DNA of 33,977 nucleotides, from the NCBI GenBank assembly GCA_018383815.1, contig JAHAWU010000027.1:1-33977 (forward strand), in the 5' to 3' direction. The stretch comes from Candidatus Jordarchaeia archaeon. GTDB lineage: Archaea; Asgardarchaeota; Jordiarchaeia; Jordiarchaeales; Jordiarchaeaceae. The notes below the pieces were generated by a model. It was not told where the DNA came from, did not search any database, and saw nothing but the letters and a program-made list of their open reading frames with translations. Both the position numbers and the translations under genes were made by a program. Shown piece by piece: positions 23,221-31,544 of this stretch (its first letter is position 1; every line of letters starts with the position of its first letter).

Positions 23221-23715
23221 TTAGACTTGAACTATGTGGTTTTGGTAGTTCTCAACGAAGTATTTTTTGCCTTTCTGGATGATTTTGTGGCCTTCCTCTT
23301 CTAGTAGTTTTTTGTGTGCTTCCACTCCGCCAGGATATTTTTCATTTAGAAGCCCGTCCGCTTTCAATGTGCGCCAGTATGGGTTGGGGTTCTCTTTTCC
23401 TTCTTTTATGGTTTCTTGGGCGGCGTTGGCGGCGGTCATAATGAATATTCCTGTGGTTAGGGTGCAGCATGCTTCAACATTGTATTTTTTGGCGAGTTTC
23501 ATGCAGATTTCTCTAATGGTTATGAGTTTGCCTTTGGGCACCGTTTTCATAACTTCTTCTACTTCGCGGGGGTTGGCAAGCACACATCTGTCGCCCACCT
23601 TCGCCCCCATTTTTTGTAGGGCTCTGAAACAGGGTTTTCGACCATCCAGCTTTATTATCTTTGGAAATGCCTTCTTATCAGACATTTTCTCCTGCCACGA
23701 TTTTCTCCTACTCAT
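23221..23715 (-). CDS. MGMT/alkyltransferase-like (ATL) protein without the catalytic Cys
   Basis: 164 aa. Residues about 50-150 follow the DNA-binding domain of O6-alkylguanine-DNA alkyltransferases: a helix-turn-helix-like segment (TVPKGKLITIREICMKLA), then NPYWRTLKADGLLN and YPGGVEAHKKLLEEEGH. In active MGMT the active site is PCHRV. Here PYWR stands at that place, so the acceptor Cys is replaced, as in ATL proteins that recognise but do not repair alkylated bases. An ATG at codon 11 has a better SD (CAGGAG) than the first ATG. A TATA-like TCATATATTG about 30-35 bases before ATG 23715 suggests a very short leader. Confidence 0.72.
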   Translation of the reverse strand: MSRRKSWQEKMSDKKAFPKIIKLDGRKPCFRALQKMGAKVGDRCVLANPREVEEVMKTVPKGKLITIREICMKLAKKYNVEACCTLTTGIFIMTAANAAQETIKEGKENPNPYWRTLKADGLLNEKYPGGVEAHKKLLEEEGHKIIQKGKKYFVENYQNHIVQV

Positions 23716-24163
23716 ACCATTTTGCCACCCTAATTTAATTTAGGTACAATATATGAAATAGGTTATAGTTTCAGGATATAACTTTGGCGGAGTCACTTTT
23801 TAGCTATGGGTTTGGTGGAAGTTTTTCTAGCCGCCTTTCTAGAGTTAGTAATAATCTCTGCTAAGGGGGAATGTTTTTGTTTGAGTCATTTGGAAGTTTT
23901 TGGTCTCTAGGTTCATTTGAGCTATTTTTTGGTTTTTGAATCACTCTCCAATCTACTAGCATTCTCGTTAATCTGCTTTCTGCTTTCTGCTTTTGATGTA
24001 GGCAAGTTTTAATTAGTCGATGGGTAAAATTAATGTGTAGTGTTAGGATACTTGTCTGGAAAGTGCGAGTTTAAATGGAAAAAGGGATGAGGCTGTCTGT
24101 GAAGAATTTCTGGTTTTATTCAAGGAGAGTTGTGGAGTTAAAAAGTGTGTAGGAAGGTTGTGA
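23716..24163. promoter_or_regulatory. Divergent intergenic region with a dyad and a heptamer repeat
   Basis: No gene is seen in these 448 bases. GTTATA (23762-23767) and TATAAC (23777-23782) form a dyad just upstream of the minus-strand TATA (about 23745-23755) of the MGMT-like gene, a plausible regulator site. The plus-strand HEPN gene is read from ATG 24164 with a strong SD, AGGAAGG at 24151-24157. Confidence 0.35.
23973..23993. repeat. Three tandem copies of CTGCTTT
   Basis: A 7-base unit is repeated exactly three times at 23973-23979, 23980-23986 and 23987-23993, in non-coding DNA upstream of the HEPN-MNT pair. It is a short microsatellite-like repeat with no evident function. Confidence 0.7.
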
Positions 24164-24562
24164 ATGCCCGAAAGGAGTAGAGATTGGGAGAGGCAAGCGG
24201 ATAGGGATTTGAATGTTGCAGAAGAAATGTTAAGAGCGGGCTTTTTTGAGTGGTCTTGTTTTGTAGCTCAGCAAGCAGCAGAAAAAGCGGTTAAGGCAGT
24301 TCTCCAGAAAATGAATGCTACTGCTTGGGGTCATTCGGTACATGATTTTCTGAAGATTCTTGCAAAAAAGTTATTGGTGGGCGAGGAAATTTTAGATTGC
24401 GCCAAGACTTTGGATAAATATTATATTCCCACAAGGTATCCGAATAGTTTCGAGTCGGGAAGCCCCTACGAATATTTTACTAGGAGGGACGCGGAAAATG
24501 CCATCATTTGTTGTAGAAGAATCATTGAATTCTGTAAAGGTATTCTGGCTGGATCAGGATAA
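24164..24562 (+). CDS. HEPN-domain protein (toxin-like partner of MNT)
   Basis: 132 aa, all helical. It has the PF05168 pattern: DWERQADRDLNVAEEML, FEWSCFVAQQAAEKAVKAVL, GHSVHDFLKIL, the YYIPTRYPNSF loop and a last helix (DAENAIICCRRIIEFCKGIL). HEPN-MNT pairs act as toxin-antitoxin modules in several prokaryotes: the HEPN RNase is inactivated by AMPylation from the MNT partner. I do not see a clear R-x4-6-H RNase motif, so toxicity is uncertain. ATG 24164 has AGGAAGG 6 bases upstream. The 3' end overlaps the MNT gene. Confidence 0.85.
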   Translation: MPERSRDWERQADRDLNVAEEMLRAGFFEWSCFVAQQAAEKAVKAVLQKMNATAWGHSVHDFLKILAKKLLVGEEILDCAKTLDKYYIPTRYPNSFESGSPYEYFTRRDAENAIICCRRIIEFCKGILAGSG

Positions 24563-24875
24563 CTTAATTAAAACTATTCAGAGAATAGCCGTGAAAGTAG
24601 GGACGGAAAACGAGAATGTAGTAAAAATAGTACTTTTTGGTTCCTTAGCGGAGGGAAGGGCGGTGCCAGGAAGCGATGCGGACATACTGATAATTCTTAG
24701 GGAGGACTACAGAAAATTTATGGACAGGATTGAAGAATGGGTGGAAAAATTTCAAATAGACTTCCCAGTTGAAGTTTTCCCCTACACACTAGAGGAATTG
24801 GAGGTTCCCCTTGTTAGAGAAGCGTTAAGTAAAGGAATCACTCTATACGAAAAATGGACACAATCTAGAAGCTGA
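24498..24875 (+). CDS. MNT-type minimal nucleotidyltransferase (antitoxin-like)
   Basis: 125 aa. The nucleotidyltransferase signature FGSLAEGRAVPGSDADI supplies the Gly-Ser and the two metal-binding Asp; the next acidic strand is DFPVEVFPYTLEEL. MNT proteins pair with HEPN proteins and can AMPylate them. Starting at ATG 24498 the gene overlaps the HEPN gene by 65 bases, longer than usual. GTG 24591 would avoid the overlap but leaves only about 14 residues before the GS motif. Co-translation with HEPN is likely in either case. Confidence 0.85.
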   Translation: MPSFVVEESLNSVKVFWLDQDNLIKTIQRIAVKVGTENENVVKIVLFGSLAEGRAVPGSDADILIILREDYRKFMDRIEEWVEKFQIDFPVEVFPYTLEELEVPLVREALSKGITLYEKWTQSRS

Positions 24876-25021
24876 AAAAAATAATTTATAACGCAACAAG
24901 TAAAATTTAAACCGTAAGTAGAAAATATTCATAAAAACTGGCAACCATATACTTTTCTTGATTTTGAGAAAATTAATGTTTGTGCCTTTTACAGAAGCGC
25001 AAATTAAATTTTTGGTTTAGT

Positions 25022-26179
25022 ATGATCTATCCCGGTATGTGGAGAGTGGTGTTTGTGGTTAAGGGTACCAATGATGTTTCTTGGACTCCGGAGATGCTGG
25101 AGAAGGGTGGTTATCCCCATTTTATGCTGAAGGAAATTCATGAGCAGCCCAAGGCTTTGAGAAATGCGCTCAGTTTAAAGTCAGAGGTTTGCCAGGAGGC
25201 GGCCCGGATTCTTAATGATTCCCAACAAGTGTATATTACTGCGGCGGGTACATCGAATCATGCAGGGTTGGCTGGGCGCTACATGTTCACCAAACTTTCC
25301 CGTGTTCGAACTCAGAATATCTTGTCTTCTGAGTTTCCGGAGCTTACTGGGGAGCTCTTATGTGAGGATGATGCGGTTCTTGCCATTAGCCAGTCGGGAG
25401 AAACAGCGGACACAATAAATGCGGTTAAACATGCTAAGAGGCAGGGAGCAAAGGTGATTTCAGTGACAAACGTTGTGGGCAGCACTTTGAGTAAACTCTC
25501 CGACTATACTATTTATACCTATGCAGGGCCGGAGTACGGGCTTGCAGCCACCAAAACATTCCTGGTTCAAGTTGCATGCCTATCACTGTTATCGCTGGAT
25601 TTGTCTCTCATGAGGGGTTCTCTAAGTGACGGTGAGGTTAAAACTCTTAGAGAGGGGTTAATGAATACGCCTCATTTAGTTGATAGGACGATTAAAAGGC
25701 AGGACAGGGTGGTTAGAGATATTGCTTACCAATATGCTAATAAGCAGAGCTTCTTTTACTTGGGGCGCGGTATTAGCACCGCCACTGCCATGGAGGGCGC
25801 ACTTAAGCTTAAAGAAACTGCCTATATCCACGCAGAAGCCTATCCTGCTGGCGAGTCCAGACATGGACCCATAGCCCTAATTGAGCCGGGGTTCCCGGTG
25901 ATAATAATTGCGCCTCCCGATGAGACTTATGATAGGCTGGTTAAAAATTTGGGGGAAGTTAAGGCGCACCAGGCGAAAATAATAAGTGTGGTACAGGAGG
26001 ATGATTCTGAGGTGCGGGCATTGTCAGACCACTCAATTAGTATTCTGGAGACTACGCCGATGTTTTCTCCCATAACCTATGTGGTTCCCCTACAGTTATT
26101 CGCTTATTTTGTGGCGTTCAGGAGAGGATATAATCCGGATAAGCCCCGATACCTGGTAAAAGCAATCACGGAACCCTAA
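25022..26179 (+). CDS. GlmS-isomerase-like double-SIS protein (probable GlcN6P deaminase/isomerase)
   Basis: 385 aa from ATG 25022; a TTG at 24980 is less likely. There are two SIS domains: AISQSGETADT and GPEYGLAATKTF in the first, GRGISTATAMEGALKLKE in the second. The GlmS isomerase catalytic residues are present: Glu of KLKE, His of YIHAEAYPAGESRHGP and Lys near the C-terminus in DKPRYLVKAITEP. The N-terminal glutaminase domain of GlmS is absent. The enzyme therefore probably interconverts glucosamine-6-P and fructose-6-P with free ammonia, like the archaeal GlcN6P deaminase of Thermococcus. The ADP-dependent kinase 17 bases downstream fits this role. Confidence 0.82.
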   Translation: MIYPGMWRVVFVVKGTNDVSWTPEMLEKGGYPHFMLKEIHEQPKALRNALSLKSEVCQEAARILNDSQQVYITAAGTSNHAGLAGRYMFTKLSRVRTQNILSSEFPELTGELLCEDDAVLAISQSGETADTINAVKHAKRQGAKVISVTNVVGSTLSKLSDYTIYTYAGPEYGLAATKTFLVQVACLSLLSLDLSLMRGSLSDGEVKTLREGLMNTPHLVDRTIKRQDRVVRDIAYQYANKQSFFYLGRGISTATAMEGALKLKETAYIHAEAYPAGESRHGPIALIEPGFPVIIIAPPDETYDRLVKNLGEVKAHQAKIISVVQEDDSEVRALSDHSISILETTPMFSPITYVVPLQLFAYFVAFRRGYNPDKPRYLVKAITEP

Positions 26180-26196
26180 AGACCAGGTGGAGTTCT

Positions 26197-27681
26197 ATGC
26201 TTGCCAAAGAATGGACCAAGAAATATTTTCAGGCCCTTCAAGAGGTTAAAAGAAACATTGGGCTCTGCCGCATGTTTATCACGGGATTAAACACAAACAT
26301 TGATGGGCTGAGACACGTCAGGGGCCCAGAAATAGAAAAGATAGTAAATGAAGAAAAATTGGCAGAAGAGGTTCTCCACAAGTTGAATAATCCTCCCAGG
26401 GAAATTGTGACATTTCCCGATGTTTTGGCTGGCATACTCTACTGTGCCAAGACTGGTGATGGTGAAGAATGGTTTATTCGCGACCCCAGAATAACTGAGA
26501 TGATTAAATCCGTTTTTGGCTACGATAGGCTGCGTATGGGTGGACAGTGTGGAATAATGACTAATGTGCTGGCCCTTATGAACCTAAAAGTTATTCCGAA
26601 TGTGGTGGAGCTCCCTCCACTACAGGCGGAGCAATTCATCACGGAGGGAGGGGAAATCCTCATACCCCGCTTTGAGGGGGAAAAAATTTTTTTCAAGAAA
26701 CCCTTAGAGGCGGCTAGAGAAGGCGACAAAGTCTTTATACATTGGATATTTGAGTTCGACAACCAATTCAAAGCAAGAATCAACCGCGAAATAGTGGAGG
26801 CCCCAGTTGAAAACAGGTTCATAGCCACCTACGATGATGAAAACATTAAGCTAAAAACGGATCCCGCCTTTCGGGAAGGAACCCTAAAAGTAATTCACAA
26901 AGTGGGAAAGGTGATACTCTCCGGCTACCACATGCTTCAGAAATCTTATCCCGACGGTTCCAAGCCCGAAGACCACATAAGGGAAACATTAGACCTCATC
27001 AATTCCTGGAGGGAGAAAAACCCAGAAATTAGGATACACAGCGAGATAGGCTTCCTGGCTGATCCAGACCTGAGAAAATCGGTTCTTGACATGGTGGCTC
27101 CAAATGTGGACTCCCTTGGTTTAAACGAGGATGAACTAGCGGATAATCTACACACCTTGGGGCAGAGGGACGGTCTTGCGGAAATAAAAGCCTTGGAGGC
27201 TCCAAAAATTTACACAGGCGCAAGAAAGATTTTGGAGAAGTACCACTTATCGCGCATAATGGTGCACACCAGAGAATTCTCCCTAAGTTTGACTACCCCA
27301 AATTATGGAATCCATCCCCGAGATGAACTATACTCCATAATGTTTGGTTCGCTATTCGCAGCCACACTGGCACACACTGGAAATTTTCCCACAATCCAAG
27401 CCGCAGAAAAAACCCTCAAAAGCGGCGAACTAAAAGTGAGCATGAGGGGCATGGCGGAACACCAGAAACTTGCGGAACTACTTGAAAATGAGGAAGGCTA
27501 CCCCAAGCAAAAATTTCTAGAAGAGGGATTCGCCCACACAGAGCCCTCAGTAGCCTTCGTCCCCTCAAAGCTAACAGAGCCCAAAGCCACTGTGGGAATG
27601 GGGGACACCATAACCTCAGCCGCCATAGCCGCGGAGGAAGCATTAACGTGCAAAGCCAAAAACACCAAAACAATTAATTAA
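26197..27681 (+). CDS. ADP-dependent sugar kinase (glucokinase/phosphofructokinase family)
   Basis: 494 aa, within the family range (PF04587). Seen features are the N-terminal GLNTNIDGLRHV substrate region, RMGGQCGIMTNVLALM, SEIGFLADPDLRKSVL, SLGLNEDEL, and the catalytic GMGDTITSAA with the general-base Asp near residue 472. It uses ADP as phosphoryl donor and is found mainly in archaea. The substrate may be glucose, fructose-6-P or glucosamine; sequence alone does not decide. Next to a GlcN6P-isomerase-like gene, either GlcN phosphorylation or F6P-to-FBP conversion would complete a short pathway. ATG 26197 has AGGTGG 7 bases upstream. Confidence 0.92.
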   Translation: MLAKEWTKKYFQALQEVKRNIGLCRMFITGLNTNIDGLRHVRGPEIEKIVNEEKLAEEVLHKLNNPPREIVTFPDVLAGILYCAKTGDGEEWFIRDPRITEMIKSVFGYDRLRMGGQCGIMTNVLALMNLKVIPNVVELPPLQAEQFITEGGEILIPRFEGEKIFFKKPLEAAREGDKVFIHWIFEFDNQFKARINREIVEAPVENRFIATYDDENIKLKTDPAFREGTLKVIHKVGKVILSGYHMLQKSYPDGSKPEDHIRETLDLINSWREKNPEIRIHSEIGFLADPDLRKSVLDMVAPNVDSLGLNEDELADNLHTLGQRDGLAEIKALEAPKIYTGARKILEKYHLSRIMVHTREFSLSLTTPNYGIHPRDELYSIMFGSLFAATLAHTGNFPTIQAAEKTLKSGELKVSMRGMAEHQKLAELLENEEGYPKQKFLEEGFAHTEPSVAFVPSKLTEPKATVGMGDTITSAAIAAEEALTCKAKNTKTIN

Positions 27682-27763
27682 TAAACACCACAATAATAGA
27701 GTAACCAAAAAATCTGATTAGTTACGTGACTTAATCCCATCTTTCTTGAATGGAGGAGTTGTT

Positions 27764-28603
27764 TTGTGTCAGTATTGTGTTGAACATGGTCAGGGTACAA
27801 AATGGTACCTGAATCCTAAGAATTTGAATCTTAAGAAGGCTTGGGAAGATGCCAACGTTAGATCAGTTTTGGAGTCTCTGGCACTCGGTGGGCCCAAGGC
27901 GCTGGTTGAAACCATAGCTTCTGTGAACGCCCTGGTTGAGGAGCTACCCTACTCCAAAGATGCACTGGAAGCATTAAATAAGATGTCTGAGGGAGCTAAC
28001 GGTGGACAAGTGGTTCCACTGGAAGACACAATCCAAATTCTAAAGACTCCTCAGAAGTTCGACATGAAAATAGGGCTAACCTACTGTGCCTGCAGAAAAC
28101 AGTGGGGGGGACAAAACAAAATGGTCTGCATGCACTTCGAACCATTCTGCGACCTCCTAAAAAAGTCCCAGGGCACCCTATCCAAATATGACCGATATAT
28201 TACACCTGAGGAAGCCATAGAACTCTGCAAGGACTGCTACAGGGAGGGGCTCGTTCAGTGGGTTCAATGGTGCTCAATGCCCAACGTGATAGGAATCTGT
28301 AACTGTGAATTACCCTACTGCATAGTGTTCAAAACCAGACTGATTTCCGGCGTGAGAAACGCGGCCATAAAAGGCCACTACATTGCACAGATTGACCAGA
28401 ACAAGTGTGATGGCTGCGGAGGAAGCCCCCAATGCCTACTAGCATGCAACTTTGGAGCCATAAAATTCTCAAGACTGGAACAGTACTCAGTCGTCGACCC
28501 CACAATGTGCTTCGGCTGCGGAGTATGCAGAGAACGGTGTCCAAACAAAGCCATAAGCCTCATTGATAGGGAAAGTGTGGCAGTGGCAAAAGACCTCTGG
28601 TAG
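27764..28603 (+). CDS. Multi-Fe-S protein with C-terminal dicluster ferredoxin domain
   Basis: 279 aa from TTG 27764, chosen because GGAGGAG (27752-27758) ends 5 bases before it; TTG 27746 lies upstream of that SD. The N-terminus carries CQYC. The middle has YCACRKQWGG, CMHFEPFC, ELCKDCYREG and GICNCELPYC, many cysteines for extra clusters. The C-terminus has two ferredoxin motifs, CDGCGGSPQCLLAC (with an insertion between Cys 2 and 3) and CFGCGVCRERCP. The order of motifs matches the protein at 15339. It is likely an electron-transfer hub. A small ferredoxin gene follows after 27 bases and is probably co-transcribed. Confidence 0.82.
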   Translation: MCQYCVEHGQGTKWYLNPKNLNLKKAWEDANVRSVLESLALGGPKALVETIASVNALVEELPYSKDALEALNKMSEGANGGQVVPLEDTIQILKTPQKFDMKIGLTYCACRKQWGGQNKMVCMHFEPFCDLLKKSQGTLSKYDRYITPEEAIELCKDCYREGLVQWVQWCSMPNVIGICNCELPYCIVFKTRLISGVRNAAIKGHYIAQIDQNKCDGCGGSPQCLLACNFGAIKFSRLEQYSVVDPTMCFGCGVCRERCPNKAISLIDRESVAVAKDLW

Positions 28604-28630
28604 CCCAAAAAAGAAAAGGAGGCAGAAACT

Positions 28631-28864
28631 TTGAAAAAGTACAACATAGTTGTCGACATGGGAAAGTGCGTGGCACCCAAAAATTGCGATTTGAAATGCA
28701 TTAAGACTTGCCCCCTCAAAGTATTCGCTTACTATCCTATTGACACCTCAAGAGAGGACAGCCCAGTTATGATAACTGCTACTTTCCCCTTTTCCTGTAA
28801 TGGCTGCAACCTCTGCGTCGTAGCATGCAAGCCAAAAGCCATCACTGTTTCTCCACCAGCATAG
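28631..28864 (+). CDS. Small ferredoxin-like protein
   Basis: 77 aa from TTG 28631, with AAAGGAGG about 8 bases upstream. Two Cys groups occur: CVAPKNCDLKCIKTCP in the N-terminal part and CNGCNLCVVACKPKAI in the C-terminal part. Together they can hold two [4Fe-4S] clusters, the first with a longer than usual Cys1-Cys2 gap. It is a probable electron carrier paired with the larger Fe-S protein just upstream. Confidence 0.8.
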   Translation: MKKYNIVVDMGKCVAPKNCDLKCIKTCPLKVFAYYPIDTSREDSPVMITATFPFSCNGCNLCVVACKPKAITVSPPA

Positions 28865-28907
28865 ATGCGTCATCCCTAATTTGCCAGTAGCCTACAAATT
28901 CTATTAG

Positions 28908-29093
28908 GAGGTTTGGAGTACGAGTTCAAGGTGGAATGGTGAAAAGGGATTTTCTACTGGCGGGAAGAAGCCTACCAGAAAAAAGTTAACGCCCTGGTTC
29001 CTCGTCCTAGCAGTGATCTGTCTGTTCGCTGGACTAACCTTCTACTACCTCACACTCAAGCCTGCTTATGGGGGTAAAACTGCTTCTATTTAG
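28908..29093 (+). pseudogene. Small membrane-protein reading frame without a start codon
   Basis: The frame is open from 28908 to the TAG at 29091-29093 and encodes a basic stretch (KKPTRKKLTP), then one clear membrane helix (WFLVLAVICLFAGLTFYYL). No ATG, GTG or TTG occurs in frame. A different frame begins with ATG behind AAGGTGG (near 28936) but stops after 17 codons, so one frameshift would join a start to the membrane segment. It is probably a broken gene next to a decayed transposon. Confidence 0.4.
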
Positions 29094-29132
29094 CGTAAAG
29101 TTTATTAATTTTCGAAACTTATATACTTAGCC

Positions 29133-29497
29133 ATGGAGAAGCTCTACACCACGGGTGAAGTGGCGAGGCTGAAATACGTTAACCGTAGTGTGTACGTTGA
29201 CGCCCGAGGCACCCCCTTGTCCCTATGCCCAGAATGCGGGGTTTGAGCTAGAGAAGAAGCCTGAGAGGGTATAGGTTGATGAGGTGCCCAAAGTGTGGAA
29301 TGGAGGAGGACCGGGACATAATCGCCGTGAGAAACCTCCTCCTCAAGTACAACAATACACAGAGAGATGTGCCTGCTTCATCCGTTCTCGGGCGAACGCC
29401 TCCCCATGAAATCGAGGGAGGAAGACCCAAGGTTACGGAAGTTAACGCTGGGTCAGAACGGGCTACCTCAATTATAGGTACTTTGTGTGGTTGTTAA
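29133..29497 (+). pseudogene. IS607/IS605-type tnpA-tnpB remnant with internal deletion and frameshifts
   Basis: ATG 29133 begins MEKLYTTGEVARL, the N-terminus of IS607-family serine-recombinase TnpA. After 13 codons the frame passes directly into TnpB sequence (VYVDARGTPLSLCPECG), implying an internal deletion of most of tnpA and tnpB. Single extra bases near 29240 and 29267 break the TnpB frame. It resumes at 29276 with MRCPKCGMEEDRDIIAVRN, the second zinc-finger half and the last RuvC Asp, and ends at 29497. The element is dead. The CPxCG pairs are the TnpB zinc finger. A TATA-like CTTATATAC lies just before ATG 29133. Confidence 0.75.
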
Positions 29498-29595
29498 GAG
29501 AACGGAACATAGTTCTTTCATTGGCGGCAATCTCCTTACTTGCAGGCTTCGTAAGCTTCATTCTCTCAACTATTCGCAAGGAATACACTATTTAA
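29485..29595 (+). CDS. Short membrane peptide frame (hypothetical)
   Basis: 36 codons from GTG 29485: a basic start (LLRERN), one membrane helix (IVLSLAAISLLAGFVSFIL) and a charged end (STIRKEYTI). The frame continues upstream to about 29440 without another start and overlaps the end of the tnpB remnant. It may be the second half of a small membrane protein split by the transposon, the first half being at 28908, or a chance open frame. Confidence 0.25.
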   Translation: MWLLRERNIVLSLAAISLLAGFVSFILSTIRKEYTI

Positions 29596-30036
29596 ACCAG
29601 AACTTAAAGAAGAGTCTAAATCCATTGTTAATTTGAGTAGAGGATAGCTCCCAGAAAGGTAGGCCAGAAAAACCGATAAAGATCAATGAAGTGTTTCCCC
29701 AAAATAACCAAACAGTACATGAGGGTATTCCACATAACTTATTTGACGCTGCCCACAAATAGATTCGGGGGATTCTCACCTATGGCTTACAAGGAGATCT
29801 AGAAGCAATGAGTGCATCAAGTTAGAACTCTCCTTGTGGGGGGGCGGCTAATTTAGAATCCACTTTTTTCTTTCATAAATTTTTAGCATCCATTCAAAAA
29901 TTTTTACACTATTATTCAGAAAATTTTAATATCCACCCCATTTATATCGGTGTAACAGTTTCTTTTGCTAATTGTAGTTTTCACAGAAAAATTGGTTTAT
30001 GTCTATGTGGAATTGATTTGGTGTGGATGGATGAAT
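29596..30036. promoter_or_regulatory. Intergenic region with promoter of the tandem flavoprotein operon
   Basis: No gene is seen. TTTATATC at 29941-29948 is a plus-strand TATA box, giving a transcription start near 29973 and a leader of about 60 nt. The stretch 29596-29880 has no recognisable content. Confidence 0.4.
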
Positions 30037-31533
30037 ATGTCTGAAAAGTATGATGTGATGGTGGTTGGCGCGGGTCTTGGAGGCCTCTCCGCCGCGGCTT
30101 CGCTGGCTAAGGGTGGACAGAGGGTTCTTTTGCTGGAGAAGCATTATAGGCCTGGTGGCTATGCGGGCAGTTTTGTGCGGGGCAGATTCGAATTTGAAAT
30201 TGCTCTGCATGAACTCTCTGGTCTTAACCTGGATGCTAAACGGGGCTTCTTCTACAAGTATTTGGAAAATCTGGGAATAACAAAAAGGGTTGAATTCGTC
30301 AAGCTGGACACTGTTTACCGCTCCGTATTTTCCGATATGGAGGTAACTGTCCCTGCGGGGAGAGAAGAGGCTGAAGGAGTTTTGGTGGACACCTTTCCCA
30401 ACGAGGCTGAAGGAATAAAACGTTTCATGGCAAGAATGAGTGCCACCAACAGGGCCCTAACCCTAATACAAAGGGGAGAAAGCTTTTCAAACCCCGAAAT
30501 CAAAGAAAACTTCCTACCCTACCTGGACAAAACCCTAGCCGACGTCCTATATAAGGATGTTAAGGACCCTAAAGCCCGGGCGGTTTTGTCCCAACTAATG
30601 GGCTACTGCGGCCTGCCCCCATCAGAACTGGCATACGTAATATACGCCATTGTTTATGACACCTATATTCACTTTGGGGGAGCCCAAATAAAAGGCACAT
30701 CTCAAAGCCTAGTCAACGCCTTTGTAGATGTCATCCAAGAAGCGGGTAGCGAGGTTCGAGTCAACTGTGGAGTTAAAAAAATCCTCACTGAAGGCGACAG
30801 AGTAACAGGAGTGGTGACGGAGAATGGTGAAACCTTCCTCTCAGACCACATAATCTCAAATGTTAATCCATTGACAACCTGCGCCAAAATGATTGATGTG
30901 GACAAGGTTCCCAGTTCCTTTTTTGAAAAATTGCAAACCAAAGAAATCGCTATGGGAACCATGAACGTGTACCTGGGACTCGACGCACCCCACCAAGAAC
31001 TGGGAATAGACGAGTTCGAAATATTCTTTAACGCGGGTCACGACTTCGACGCAGCCTGGGCAAAAAGTAGAGTCAGCATAGAACCCGCAGACTTCGCCCT
31101 AGCCACCTACAACGCTGCATACCCGGAAGCCTCTCCCCCAGGAACCACAGCTGCAGTTATCACCACCCTAAGCTACGCTGAACCCTGGTACAAAGTCCCC
31201 CCATCAGAATACGTAGAAACCAAGAACAGGATGGGCGAAAAACTACTAAAAAAATTAGAAAAATTCTACCCCGGAATCAGAGAACACATAGAGGTCATTG
31301 AAGTATCCACACCCCTAACAAACATGCGCTACACTGGTAATCCCGGAGGCTCCATCCTTGGAACCCCCTACAGCCCCAACAACATATTTGGAAACCGTCT
31401 ACCCCAACAGGGACCCTTGAAGGGACTGTACTTTGCGGGAGCCTGGACTCAGATAGGGGGAGGATTCCAGACCTGCATTATGTCCGGGATGTTAGCCGCA
31501 CAAACAGTAATGGCCCAACTAGTGAAAAAGTAG
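30037..31533 (+). CDS. CrtI/RetSat-type FAD-dependent oxidoreductase, copy 1
   Basis: 498 aa from ATG 30037, the position homologous to the start of copy 2; ATG 30031 is equally usable. The N-terminal dinucleotide motif is VMVVGAGLGGLSAAASLA, followed by LLLEKHYRPGGYAGSF, typical of phytoene desaturase, carotenoid isomerase and retinol saturase relatives. The C-terminus has GLYFAGAWTQIGGGFQT and MSGMLAAQ, the second FAD segment. These enzymes add, remove or isomerise C=C bonds in isoprenoid chains; the substrate is unknown. No phytoene synthase gene is visible. It is the first gene of a tandem pair. Confidence 0.88.
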   Translation: MSEKYDVMVVGAGLGGLSAAASLAKGGQRVLLLEKHYRPGGYAGSFVRGRFEFEIALHELSGLNLDAKRGFFYKYLENLGITKRVEFVKLDTVYRSVFSDMEVTVPAGREEAEGVLVDTFPNEAEGIKRFMARMSATNRALTLIQRGESFSNPEIKENFLPYLDKTLADVLYKDVKDPKARAVLSQLMGYCGLPPSELAYVIYAIVYDTYIHFGGAQIKGTSQSLVNAFVDVIQEAGSEVRVNCGVKKILTEGDRVTGVVTENGETFLSDHIISNVNPLTTCAKMIDVDKVPSSFFEKLQTKEIAMGTMNVYLGLDAPHQELGIDEFEIFFNAGHDFDAAWAKSRVSIEPADFALATYNAAYPEASPPGTTAAVITTLSYAEPWYKVPPSEYVETKNRMGEKLLKKLEKFYPGIREHIEVIEVSTPLTNMRYTGNPGGSILGTPYSPNNIFGNRLPQQGPLKGLYFAGAWTQIGGGFQTCIMSGMLAAQTVMAQLVKK

Positions 31534-31544
31534 GGGGAAACAGT

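Noticed and set aside
23973-23993. CRISPR-like repeat
   Set aside because: Only a 7-base unit repeated directly in tandem, with no spacers and no cas genes.
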